DNA of 64,000 nucleotides. Origin: Flavobacteriales bacterium. Its GTDB lineage: Bacteria; Bacteroidota; Bacteroidia; Flavobacteriales_D; Crocinitomicaceae. The DNA is taken from assembly GCA_018883325.1 (NCBI GenBank), contig VEQH01000012.1, positions 1-64,000 of the forward strand, in the 5' to 3' direction. The position numbers and the translations under genes are program-made. Position 1 is the stretch's first letter; each line of letters starts with the position of its first letter. The notes below the pieces were generated by a model. The model was not told where the DNA came from, did no database searches, and saw only the letters and a program-made list of their open reading frames with translations. Of this stretch, positions 9,205 through 17,369 are shown piece by piece.

Positions 9205-9540
9205 TTAGTACAATAAGTGTTTTTTGGAAGCATTTTTCCAGCCAGCTTTGTATGCTGCATCAACGAAAAACACTTTTAACTCTCCTTTATATTCAGCATC
9301 AACAAAGAAGATTTTCTTTTTTGCTTTATATTCTGCATCCACGAAAAACCATTTCCCATCGTTGGAGCCCGCTTTGTATTCTGCGTCTTCTTTATAAACC
9401 AATAAATCGGCCTTGTATTCTTCATCAACAACATACACTTTCACGTTTGCTTTATATTCCGCATCAACTGAAAAAATTTTTTGAGCTTTTATGAAATTTG
9501 TCGACAACAGGAAAAGCGCAAGTACAAGAATTGATTTCAT
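9205..9540 (-). CDS. Secreted six-repeat protein, DUF6150-like
   Basis: The 111-residue product has a signal peptide (to about FIKAQ) followed by six near-identical units of about 13 residues with the pattern KxFxVDAEYKAxx, the last ending VFFVDAAYKAGWKN. Each unit would form a short strand and turn, so the mature protein is probably a small repetitive beta fold. The YKADLxVY style repeats resemble the family DUF6150, an assignment from memory. It is the first gene of the pnuC-nadR-SCO1 run, 8 bp before pnuC. A 101-codon frame on the opposite strand is only a mirror of these repeats. Confidence 0.75.
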   Translation of the reverse strand: MKSILVLALFLLSTNFIKAQKIFSVDAEYKANVKVYVVDEEYKADLLVYKEDAEYKAGSNDGKWFFVDAEYKAKKKIFFVDAEYKGELKVFFVDAAYKAGWKNASKKHLLY

Positions 9541-9642
9541 TGAATTTTTATTTCAAAAATAAGGAATCTTAATCGACGCTTGAATATTATTTAAAGAGGT
9601 TTAATTTTTTTTCACCGACTAATTACATTAAATTTACTGAAT

Positions 9643-11088
9643 ATGAACAAAATAACCGCACTATTTTCACTCTTGATAACCAGTTACATTCAAGTATATT
9701 CTCAAGAGTTTTCTAAAGTTTATACAGCTCAAGCATCACTTGAACCTCTTGATTTGACAGCTTTGAATGATGGTAATTCTGTGTTTTTAACGAAAAATAT
9801 TATTTGTAAAATTGACAATAATGGAGACCCGATTTGGACAAAAAAAATAGAAGGAACTTCAATAGACTTAAGAAAAATTATTGAGTTGGATGAAGGTTCG
9901 TTTATTGTTGCTGGAGAGGAAAAAAATAATACTTCAACAATTATTTTCAAAATAAACTCTTCTGGTTCAATTGTTTGGCAAAAAGCTATAAAGGGAAATT
10001 TTGTTGATCAAACAACTTTTGGTTTAATTAAAACAAGTGACAATCAAATTATTGTTGGAATACAAACTCATTATGGATTGACAATTACAAAATTGGATTC
10101 TTTTGGAAATTTTATTTGGAAAAGTGATATGTTTTCAGGTGAAAATTCTGGTAACTTATATGACGATCAACTTTATTTTAATGGTATAACTGAAACCTCA
10201 AGTGGAGAAATAATTTTATCAGGTCTAATTTATATTGAAAACTCTTCTCAAAGTAAAAATGGACTTATTTTGAGTTTAAATTCAACGGGGCAATTAATGT
10301 GGTGCAAAAAAGTAGGTAATTTTTATATTTCTGGTGTTAAAGAAATTGGAGCGTTTTACTATTTTAGATGTTTTAATGGAAATACTGAGTTATTGGTAAC
10401 TGACCTCAACGGAAATGTTCAAATGGCTAAAAATTCAGGTGTTTCCTTCGCTTATACATATCATTACAGAGACATTTCACTTTTAGAAAATAACTCTTTA
10501 TTAATCCATGGTCAAAAATCCAATGTTCAAGATTATCTTTTTGAATATTCTTTAACAGGCGAAATAATAAATACGTATGAATTTAATGGCGAACTACTTA
10601 AGGTTTGTCAATTTCCAAACGGTGAAATTATTATGCTCACGAATTCAAATTATAAATTAATGATTAGTAAAATCAATAGTTTAAATTCTGAAAATGCTTG
10701 CATCACTTCAAACGATATTGCCACTTCTTCTGATGTTACTTTATCATCTGTAAATTATCAAATATTAGAAGTAACAAACTCAGAATATTCAAACACTTCA
10801 ATTCAAGCAATTGATGCTTCCATTACAGTAACCAATGGTTGTGAAATTTTAAGTGTCCCTCAAAAGTCAATTACAACTTTTTCCCTTCATCCCAATCCAG
10901 CAAATGATTTTCTCCAATTAACAACTGAAAACCCAACAGGCGAATACCAACTTTTGGATGCGCAAGGAAGATTGATTCTCAAAGAAAAAATCATTTCAAG
11001 TACCCAACAAATTGATTTGAAAGGAATTCAATCAGGGATTTATTTTGTAGAAATAGATGGGAATGTAAAACGATTTATTAAAGAATAA
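9643..11088 (+). CDS. Secreted beta-propeller-like protein with T9SS type A sorting domain
   Basis: The 481-residue protein has a signal peptide (to about VYSQ) and repeated strands of the form NGDPIWTKKI, SGSIVWQKAI and FGNFIWKSDM, which look like PQQ/kelch-like propeller blades. A C-terminal domain of about 75 residues carries LHPNPANDFLQL, LLDAQGRLIL and SGIYFVEI. That tail is the type A T9SS sorting domain, removed when cargo is anchored at or released from the cell surface. It is divergent from the DUF6150-like gene. The cargo function is unknown. Confidence 0.9.
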   Translation: MNKITALFSLLITSYIQVYSQEFSKVYTAQASLEPLDLTALNDGNSVFLTKNIICKIDNNGDPIWTKKIEGTSIDLRKIIELDEGSFIVAGEEKNNTSTIIFKINSSGSIVWQKAIKGNFVDQTTFGLIKTSDNQIIVGIQTHYGLTITKLDSFGNFIWKSDMFSGENSGNLYDDQLYFNGITETSSGEIILSGLIYIENSSQSKNGLILSLNSTGQLMWCKKVGNFYISGVKEIGAFYYFRCFNGNTELLVTDLNGNVQMAKNSGVSFAYTYHYRDISLLENNSLLIHGQKSNVQDYLFEYSLTGEIINTYEFNGELLKVCQFPNGEIIMLTNSNYKLMISKINSLNSENACITSNDIATSSDVTLSSVNYQILEVTNSEYSNTSIQAIDASITVTNGCEILSVPQKSITTFSLHPNPANDFLQLTTENPTGEYQLLDAQGRLILKEKIISSTQQIDLKGIQSGIYFVEIDGNVKRFIKE

Positions 11089-11091
11089 AGT

Positions 11092-11691
11092 CTAATCTTT
11101 GAAAACTTTAACTAAATCCACTTTTAGGTTTGGGAACATTACAGACTGAGCTTCTAACACTTCATCTTTAAGATTGAAAACTCCAGCGGATTCAAATTTA
11201 CCTTCAGTTTTTGTGAAGATTTCTATGCTTTTTGAATCAGGGTTCACAATCCAATATTCTTGAACACCATTTTCCTCATAAAGATTAAACTTCTCGTTGT
11301 AGTCTCTTTTCATTGTGCTGTCAGATGTGATTTCAACAACTAAATCTGGGGCATCTATCGCACCACGGTCATCCAGTTTAGTTAAATCGCAAAACACAGA
11401 AATATCAGGTTGAACCACTGTGTCTATTTCACTATCACTTCCTTTATTCTTTTTTAGACGAACATCGAATGGCGCTTCATAAACCTGACAATCGCACGCC
11501 TCAAAAAAATTATCTAATTGAACCGTTAACTTTAACGAAATACGTTGGTGTATTCTTTTTGGAGCCGGGCTCATTTTATAAATCCATCCTTTTATAAGCT
11601 CTATTCGTTCTTCAAAAACCCAAGTTAGGTAATCAGCATATGAATAACGCTTTTTAAGGTCTAAATCGGAAATGTCGGTAATCTTAGACAT
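11092..11691 (-). CDS. Uma2 family (DUF820) putative restriction endonuclease-like protein
   Basis: The 199-residue protein matches the Uma2/DUF820 family with the YADYLTWVFEERIELIKGWIYKMSP opening (split in family profiles around ELIxG), the QPDISVFCD segment, PDLVVEITSDST and the EYWIVNPDSKSIEIF end. The fold is PD-(D/E)xK nuclease-like; the Asp/Glu of QPDISV and LVVEI are the expected active-site acids. Family members are abundant in cyanobacteria and scattered elsewhere, and their cellular role is unclear. Its stop is 3 bp from the stop of the T9SS protein coming the other way. Confidence 0.88.
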   Translation of the reverse strand: MSKITDISDLDLKKRYSYADYLTWVFEERIELIKGWIYKMSPAPKRIHQRISLKLTVQLDNFFEACDCQVYEAPFDVRLKKNKGSDSEIDTVVQPDISVFCDLTKLDDRGAIDAPDLVVEITSDSTMKRDYNEKFNLYEENGVQEYWIVNPDSKSIEIFTKTEGKFESAGVFNLKDEVLEAQSVMFPNLKVDLVKVFKD

Positions 11692-11753
11692 ATTAATAAA
11701 TTGAATTTATAATAGGTAAAGTTAAGCAATTTAAAAATTAATGATTTAGTATT

Positions 11754-12806
11754 TTACTCCACAAAATAATCCTTCATCTGAGCTGGCCAAAGGTCTTTGG
11801 TTTTCAGTAATTCTTCTAAATAGATAATTGGTAGTTGAGCGACTTTTGTCCAAACTAATTTATTGAATTGATTGTCAGGATGTTGTTCTCTTCGGCTGGT
11901 CATCGGTGAAAGTTCCACACAAACGGCTAACATTCCGAGTTTTGAGCGAATGTAATTTTCCAAACCACAACCATAAGTGATTGGATTATAGGAAAGATTC
12001 ATCATTTTCAAGCCTGTCATTCGCGCTACTTTTTTATTGATTAAACTATCGACATTGTTGAATTTATCATACGTGTCGCAATCGCCCCAAAAAAGTACAT
12101 TTCCTTTGGTGTGAAAAGAAAGCGTAAGAATTGGAATTAAGGAATTTGCGAAATTTTGAAGTACAACTGTTTCTTTTGCTTCGGCAGGAAAACAACCTTT
12201 ATAGCCCTCAGAAGCAGGAGCTTCTTGCGAAATGGAAGTACATTTATACAAATGATTTCCGTCGTCAAAATTGCTGTTTAAATCAATTCCATATCCATTT
12301 GCTTTCCAAGCTTCTAATCCATCAATGCGTTTAATTTTCAAAACTGTGTCTTTGAATTTTTCGATGCTTTCCCAGTTTTCATGCGCTATCTTCAAGCCAT
12401 CGGGGTTAACAACAGGAGAAACATAAATGTCAAATAGTTCCAAATATTGCGAAGCTTTTTTATAGGTGCTGTCCATTCCTACGACTGAAAGCAGAAATAA
12501 ATTTGCGAATTTCATTACCATTTTTGAGCTGTAATCTTCGCGCGCATGAATATTTCCTACCAACCAAATCGGGTATTTTTTGTGTTTACTTTCCGAATGT
12601 ATTTTCAAAGTTAGTATCGGTAAGCCAAATTCTGAAAATCCAATTGTATCGAGTTTAACGAAAGGTTGAAATTCTGTGTTGATTTTGTATAAATCTTCAT
12701 TGATTGCTTCGTAGGTATATTTCAAATTATCTTCCACGTAATAACCTTTTTGCGCAAAGGCACTGAAATTCAAGAGGAAAAAAAAGAGTAGTAATCGAAA
12801 ATTCAT
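11754..12806 (-). CDS. M14 family zinc carboxypeptidase, exported
   Basis: The 350-residue protein has a signal peptide (to about FSAFAQ). The zinc site is visible as GNIHAREDYSS (HxxE), with the third ligand in LTLSFHTKGNVLFW, and the catalytic Glu fits AVCVELSP near the C terminus. Substrate-binding NPDG and GIDLNSNFDDG segments also match M14. It would trim peptides or peptidoglycan stems in the periplasm or outside. No T9SS tail is seen. Confidence 0.92.
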   Translation of the reverse strand: MNFRLLLFFFLLNFSAFAQKGYYVEDNLKYTYEAINEDLYKINTEFQPFVKLDTIGFSEFGLPILTLKIHSESKHKKYPIWLVGNIHAREDYSSKMVMKFANLFLLSVVGMDSTYKKASQYLELFDIYVSPVVNPDGLKIAHENWESIEKFKDTVLKIKRIDGLEAWKANGYGIDLNSNFDDGNHLYKCTSISQEAPASEGYKGCFPAEAKETVVLQNFANSLIPILTLSFHTKGNVLFWGDCDTYDKFNNVDSLINKKVARMTGLKMMNLSYNPITYGCGLENYIRSKLGMLAVCVELSPMTSRREQHPDNQFNKLVWTKVAQLPIIYLEELLKTKDLWPAQMKDYFVE

Positions 12807-12885
12807 AAAAATAGAACTGTATTTTACGGAAAGATTACATTAACTTTGGGCGTAAAATTAATTTCTCCAACAAATATACTACCCT

Positions 12886-13851
12886 ATGTCCGAAAAAGCA
12901 GCTTTGTGTTCACTTTTGAATATCGAATTTCCAGTAATAATGGCACCTATGTTTTTGGTTTCTAATGAAAAAATGATTATTGAAGGAATTAAATCAGGTA
13001 TAACAGGAGCTATTCCCGCCTTGAATTATAGAACAGTCGAGGAACTTCGCAAAGCAATTCGACACATTAAAACGGAAGTAAAAGGGCCATTCGGAATTAA
13101 TTTAATAGTGAATCAATCGAACTTTTTATACAAAGAACAACTTCAAGTTTGTTGCGAGGAGAAAATTGATTTTTTCATTACTTCTTTGGGTTCTCCTGAA
13201 GAAACGATTAAAAAAGCGCACAAATACGGCATAAAAGTTTTTTGTGATGTGACAGATGTGAATTATGCTTTGAAAGTTGAAGCTTTGGGTGCTGATGCAA
13301 TCATTGCTGTTTGTAAAGAAGCAGGAGGTCACGCTGGAAATATTTCCTACAAAGACTTAATTCCAGAATTGAAGAAAGCGTGTAAAATTCCTGTTTTATC
13401 GGCCGGTGGAATCGGTACTGGTCAAGGAATTAAACAAATGTTGGAGTTAGGTGCAGACGGTGTTTCTATGGGAAGTATTTTCATCGCAACGGAAGAAGCG
13501 CCTGTTTCTCAAGAATACAAAGATGCTTGTGTACAATACGGAGCAAATGACATTGTTAAAACGACAAAATTATCTGGAACGCCTTGCACAGTAATTAACA
13601 CGCCTTATGTTAAGCAAACAGGAACAGATCAAAATTGGTTGGAGCGCTTGTTAAATAAAAATAAGCGTTTGAAAAAATGGTTTAAAGCTTTGACTTTTAT
13701 GCGTGGGATGAAAAGTTTACAAAATGCTGCATTCAGCTCGACTTATAAAACCGTTTGGTGTGCTGGTCCGTCGATTGAGCATGTTACAAAAATTCGTTCA
13801 GTGAAAGAAGTAGTTGAAGATTTGAAAAGCGATTTTGGTGTGAATTATTGA
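12886..13851 (+). CDS. Nitronate monooxygenase / 2-nitropropane dioxygenase family FMN enzyme
   Basis: The 321-residue protein is a TIM-barrel FMN enzyme of the NMO family, with an early MAPMFLVSNEKMI, GPFGINLIVN, DAIIAVCKEAGGHAGN (catalytic His region) and VLSAGGIGTGQGIKQMLELGADGVSMGS for phosphate binding. It could act on nitronates or be a FabK-like enoyl reductase; sequence alone does not settle this. A TAACTTTG box at 12841-12848 is a possible -7 element 38 bp before the ATG. Confidence 0.9.
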   Translation: MSEKAALCSLLNIEFPVIMAPMFLVSNEKMIIEGIKSGITGAIPALNYRTVEELRKAIRHIKTEVKGPFGINLIVNQSNFLYKEQLQVCCEEKIDFFITSLGSPEETIKKAHKYGIKVFCDVTDVNYALKVEALGADAIIAVCKEAGGHAGNISYKDLIPELKKACKIPVLSAGGIGTGQGIKQMLELGADGVSMGSIFIATEEAPVSQEYKDACVQYGANDIVKTTKLSGTPCTVINTPYVKQTGTDQNWLERLLNKNKRLKKWFKALTFMRGMKSLQNAAFSSTYKTVWCAGPSIEHVTKIRSVKEVVEDLKSDFGVNY

Positions 13852-13900
13852 TGTTGAGTTGGAATTTTGGGTCGAAGACAATTGAAGTGAATCTTTACAG

Positions 13901-13916
13901 AGTTAAGCTCTTAACT
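13901..13916 (+). terminator. Weak hairpin after the nitronate monooxygenase gene
   Basis: AGTTAA and TTAACT can pair around a GCTC loop, followed by TTAATTTT. The stem is only 6 bp and AT-rich, so it is a weak intrinsic terminator candidate. Confidence 0.3.
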
Positions 13917-13958
13917 TTAATTTTCACTTTTAATTCTCCATTTTCAATTTTACATTTT

Positions 13959-15431
13959 TTACACTGAGCCCGTCGAAGTGTCCATTTCCCCTTCCGTCAT
14001 TTTTCTACTAAAGACAGCATAAAACAAAGCAAAAAACGTTACTCCCATTTGTGTTTCGAGTGTGTCTTCAATTACGAATGTTACAATTGCAACGAGAATA
14101 AAAACAACGCCAAAAACTTGCTGAAACTTAATTTGCTGGTATAAAAAGTAAAGCATCCAAGCGATAAAAAACAAAAAACCGATTATTCCGAAACTTACTG
14201 TTTCTGTAAGGTAAGTGTTGTGTGCACGTAAACGTCTTTCTTCCGTTAAAGGTGAATTTGTTTCTTCATACTTGTTTAAAAATGAATCATTTACATCGCC
14301 TGTTCCAACACCTATAAGCAAGTTTTCCTTGATTATCAAAAGTGCCGTTTTCCAATATTCTAAACGTTCTAATAAGGAATGACCGCTTGGATTTTGAGAA
14401 TGGTGAATCTGGAAACGCAAACCATAAAGTCTTGCCATCAAGCCTGATTTTGTTTCGTTGATGTCTGCATAACCTTTTTCAATGTTCTGAATGTCACTTA
14501 CAGAAAGTTTTGCCACACCATCGCCACGTACGGGTAAGTTTTTCGAAATTAAATAACGTTCTAATGTAAATTTGAGTTCTTGTTTTCTTAAATCTAAACT
14601 ATCGTAAGGAATTTTGGCTCGTTTGTTCCATTCCTGTTTTAGGCTCACATAATTTTCCGGGAAGACGCTATTTTGATTAATCGGCTTACTTAAATAAACT
14701 AATAAACCTATTTTCACAGCAAGTAAAAGTAAAAGCGTTCCAATTATGACCATCCAATTTCGACGTTGGTATAATTCCCAAAGTAAAAGAACGAAAACAA
14801 CAACAGCAATTGAAATTACACCCGACAATACTTGACTATAATAAGTGTAAAATGCAAACCACAACGCTGTTATCAACCAAACCCAACGGAAATTTGATTT
14901 AAGATTCCACAAGAAATAATTTGCCAAAACGCCGAGTGCGATTAATATACCAAATCGAATGTGCGATCCAAATAAAGATAAGTCGCGAATATCGATGTAT
15001 TCAATCTTATCTTGAAAAAATTGATAGCAGAGAAAGTTTACAAGCGAAGTAACAAATAGCGACAACACAAAAATCAAATAGAAAACCGTCAACTGATTTT
15101 TTGTAAACGGTGGACGCGTACAAATAATTAATGCGATGGCAAACAACGAAAATTTGACACGAATATCATTTAATCCATAGTCGAGGTTTTTACTCCAAAG
15201 TAAACCCACAAAATGTAAAAGGTAGAAAGCAGCTAAAAACCAAAACAATCGGTTTGACTTTAATTGTAGCCAGTAATTTTTGAAATCGCGCTCTAGCAAA
15301 AAACCAATTCCTCCGAAAAGCAGACCTAAAGACATTAAAAATTTACTGCAAACAACACCAACTACCAAAAGTAAGATGGTGAAAAGCTGGAAATTACCAT
15401 GAAATGCAGGAGAAATTTTTACCCTAGACAT
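13959..15431 (-). CDS. O-antigen ligase family (Wzy_C) membrane protein
   Basis: The 490-residue protein has about eleven or twelve hydrophobic segments and a long soluble loop from about 260 to 380 that ends in the Wzy_C region with GVGTGDVNDSF and RAHNTYLTETVSFGIIGF. This is the pattern of O-antigen ligases and polymerases that join lipid-linked polysaccharide to acceptors in the periplasm. The final residues MDTSTGSV are encoded by a sequence (GACACTTCGACGGGCTCAGTG) that looks like a dispersed Bacteroidota intergenic repeat read into the gene, so the original stop may have been altered. Confidence 0.9.
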   Translation of the reverse strand: MSRVKISPAFHGNFQLFTILLLVVGVVCSKFLMSLGLLFGGIGFLLERDFKNYWLQLKSNRLFWFLAAFYLLHFVGLLWSKNLDYGLNDIRVKFSLFAIALIICTRPPFTKNQLTVFYLIFVLSLFVTSLVNFLCYQFFQDKIEYIDIRDLSLFGSHIRFGILIALGVLANYFLWNLKSNFRWVWLITALWFAFYTYYSQVLSGVISIAVVVFVLLLWELYQRRNWMVIIGTLLLLLAVKIGLLVYLSKPINQNSVFPENYVSLKQEWNKRAKIPYDSLDLRKQELKFTLERYLISKNLPVRGDGVAKLSVSDIQNIEKGYADINETKSGLMARLYGLRFQIHHSQNPSGHSLLERLEYWKTALLIIKENLLIGVGTGDVNDSFLNKYEETNSPLTEERRLRAHNTYLTETVSFGIIGFLFFIAWMLYFLYQQIKFQQVFGVVFILVAIVTFVIEDTLETQMGVTFFALFYAVFSRKMTEGEMDTSTGSV

Positions 15432-15566
15432 AAATATGAAACGGTGAAAACAAAGGATTAGTATAATTGTTAAACAGTAAGCAAACTTAATAATCGAATT
15501 GGTAAATAATACTAATTCTTTGCGTCAATTGAATTTAAACACTCTATTTAAAGTATTTTTACCGAA

Positions 15567-16583
15567 ATGAAAAACATGAAATATTTCTTAATTCTTCTAG
15601 TTTTAGCGCAAATTATTTTTGTTAAAGCTCAAACTTATTCACTACCCAATTTAAATTATCAATATACTGAATATGAGCCAGATATTGATGCTTTGACGAT
15701 GCAAATTCACCACTCAAAACATCACAAAGCTTACATCGATAATTTGAATAAAGCGATTGCAGGCACAAAAATGGAATCTATTTCTTTAATTGATTTGATG
15801 CTTTATGCAAGTTTTCGTTCAGATGCAGTTCGAAATAATGCAGGCGGGCATTATAACCACACTTTATTCTGGGAAATTTTAACACCTAAAGCAAAACAAT
15901 CTGGAATTGTAACAGCAGAGTTTGATGCTGCAGTTAAAAGTCAATACGGATCGTTGGATTCGCTAAAGAAATTAATCAATCAAGCTGGTACTACACGTTT
16001 TGGTTCAGGTTGGGCTTGGTTAATCGTAACTCCAGACAAAAAATTAATGGTTACAAGCACTGGAAATCAAGACAATCCAATTATGGATGTTGCCAAAGAT
16101 CGTGGTATTCCAATCTTAGGAATTGATGTTTGGGAACACGCTTACTATTTGAAATACCAAAACAAACGCGCCGACTATTTAGCTGGAGTTTGGAATTTAA
16201 TCGATTGGGGAATTGTTTCAGATAAATACAAACTAGCCTTGAATGATTCTTTATTAATGACTATTGAAAAGGATTCTTGGCCTGCGCTTAAGGATTTTCA
16301 TAAAGTGATGTCTCAAACTTTTCATCCTGCTGAAACGGGAGATTTCAAACCGCTACGTCTTAGAAGTAATGAGTTTTTAGCTAAAGCATTGCTATTAAAA
16401 AATTCTACACCACCAGTTTCTTTAAATAAGCCTGCAATTCAAGCTGCAATGGACAAATTGGTAAAGGAAAGTGCAGCTATTCAAAAAGCAGTTCAGAAAA
16501 ATGCAAAAGACGAAGCTCTTAAAAAATTAATTACGCAAGCTCACGATACATTTCATGTGATTCAAGGATTGTGTAATGAATAG
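15567..16583 (+). CDS. Exported Mn-type superoxide dismutase with C-terminal extension
   Basis: The 338-residue product has a signal peptide (to about FVKAQ), then the SOD domain at about 22-225. Metal ligands are visible: His in MQIHHSKHHK, His in GGHYNHTLFW, and Asp and His in DVWEHAYYLKYQNKR. GGHYNH and STGNQDNP put Gly and Gln at the positions typical of Mn enzymes. About 110 residues follow that ordinary 200-residue SODs lack. They are helical and rich in Lys and Ala, with DFHKVMSQTFHPAETGDFKPL and a terminal LITQAHDTFHVIQG, and may form a separate helical domain. Export implies defence against external superoxide. Confidence 0.93.
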   Translation: MKNMKYFLILLVLAQIIFVKAQTYSLPNLNYQYTEYEPDIDALTMQIHHSKHHKAYIDNLNKAIAGTKMESISLIDLMLYASFRSDAVRNNAGGHYNHTLFWEILTPKAKQSGIVTAEFDAAVKSQYGSLDSLKKLINQAGTTRFGSGWAWLIVTPDKKLMVTSTGNQDNPIMDVAKDRGIPILGIDVWEHAYYLKYQNKRADYLAGVWNLIDWGIVSDKYKLALNDSLLMTIEKDSWPALKDFHKVMSQTFHPAETGDFKPLRLRSNEFLAKALLLKNSTPPVSLNKPAIQAAMDKLVKESAAIQKAVQKNAKDEALKKLITQAHDTFHVIQGLCNE

Positions 16584-16821
16584 GGGTAGGGTTTTTAGAT
16601 GAATACCTTGTTACATTTACTTACAAAGTATAAGATTCAATAGACTTTTTAAAACCCTATCTCGAACGGACTTCAGTCTTTCGGGAGCAAAGCAAAAACG
16701 TGGGGATAAATAATTTATTAGGATTAATATTCTTTGTTGAGAAAAGAGAACTTCAATAATTACATAGAACAATCAAAACTCATCCTCCACCGTTTATGAT
16801 AGACTTTTTTGAGGCTTAAAA

Positions 16822-16890
16822 ATGTGTCGTTTTTCCTCTATAGATTAACCCAAATTAAAGATTAAATTCCTAACATTTTGCATTTACCCC
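16822..16890 (+). repeat. Degenerate repeat, copy 1
   Basis: ATGTGTCGTTTTTCCTCTA opens this copy and TTTTGCATTTACCCC closes it. Copy 2 at 17042-17108 opens ATATGTCGCTTTTCGTTAT and closes TTTTGCATTGACCC. The two are almost the same length and share both ends and the central TATAGATT, with a diverged middle. Confidence 0.5.
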
Positions 16891-17041
16891 AGTAATCTCC
16901 CTTAATTTTCTTAATGCCTTAATGGTTAGTTTTTACCATTAAGAAGTTAATGTTCATTAAGAATAATTTGCTTTAATTTTCAAACGCGCTTTTTAAATGC
17001 TACAATCAAAGTATTTAGAGCTCAATTTAAAGTGGGTCGAA

Positions 17042-17108
17042 ATATGTCGCTTTTCGTTATAGATTGAAGCAGATGTATGCCTAAATCTCCAATTTTTTGC
17101 ATTGACCC
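17042..17108 (+). repeat. Degenerate repeat, copy 2
   Basis: This is the partner of the copy at 16822-16890, lying 220 bp further on in the same orientation. Shared blocks are TGTCG, TATAGATT and TTTTGCATT. Confidence 0.5.
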
Positions 17109-17143
17109 ATAGGAACCCGACACAAAAAACCACCCTAAAACAA

Positions 17144-17173
17144 AAAAGAGTTGCCAAAACTGACAACTCTTTT
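17144..17173 (-). terminator. Intrinsic terminator of the initiator tRNA
   Basis: AAAAGAGTTG and CAACTCTTTT form a perfect 10-bp stem around a 10-base loop, and the minus strand continues with a T run. It starts only a few bases after the tRNA 3' end, so it closes the tRNA transcript. Confidence 0.85.
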
Positions 17174-17178
17174 CTTTG

Positions 17179-17251
<73 letters not shown>

Positions 17252-17369
17252 ATATATCGTTAAAATAATTTTTCTTTTTTTAAAAACTTCGTTAAGTCTT
17301 GTCCCTTTTGGGAGTACAAAGATATGTATTTAATCCTTATCTACAAGTATATTTTAACAATCTTTTAAA

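Larger units (their letters stand above)
16584..17178. other. Noncoding region of about 595 bp with degenerate repeats
   Basis: No credible gene is seen. The region holds a pair of similar segments (16822-16890 and 17042-17108), a perfect 9-bp hairpin CTTAATGGT/ACCATTAAG at 16918-16943, a fragment resembling the 3' half of the nearby tRNA at 16661-16685, and the tRNA terminator at 17144-17173. Confidence 0.6.

Noticed and set aside
9189-9494. A 101-codon frame rich in His and Gln on the plus strand
   Set aside because: It is the reverse of the repeated DUF6150-like gene; its repeats simply mirror the KxFxVDAEYKA units and it has no signal, promoter or family match.
9541-9642. A riboswitch upstream of the pnuC operon
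   Set aside because: No TPP (CTGAGA/ACCTGAA) or recognisable NAD-class core is seen in the 102-bp divergent gap.
11754-16583. A surface-polysaccharide gene cluster around the O-antigen ligase
   Set aside because: The neighbours are an M14 peptidase, a nitronate monooxygenase and superoxide dismutase; there are no glycosyltransferases or sugar-nucleotide genes beside it.
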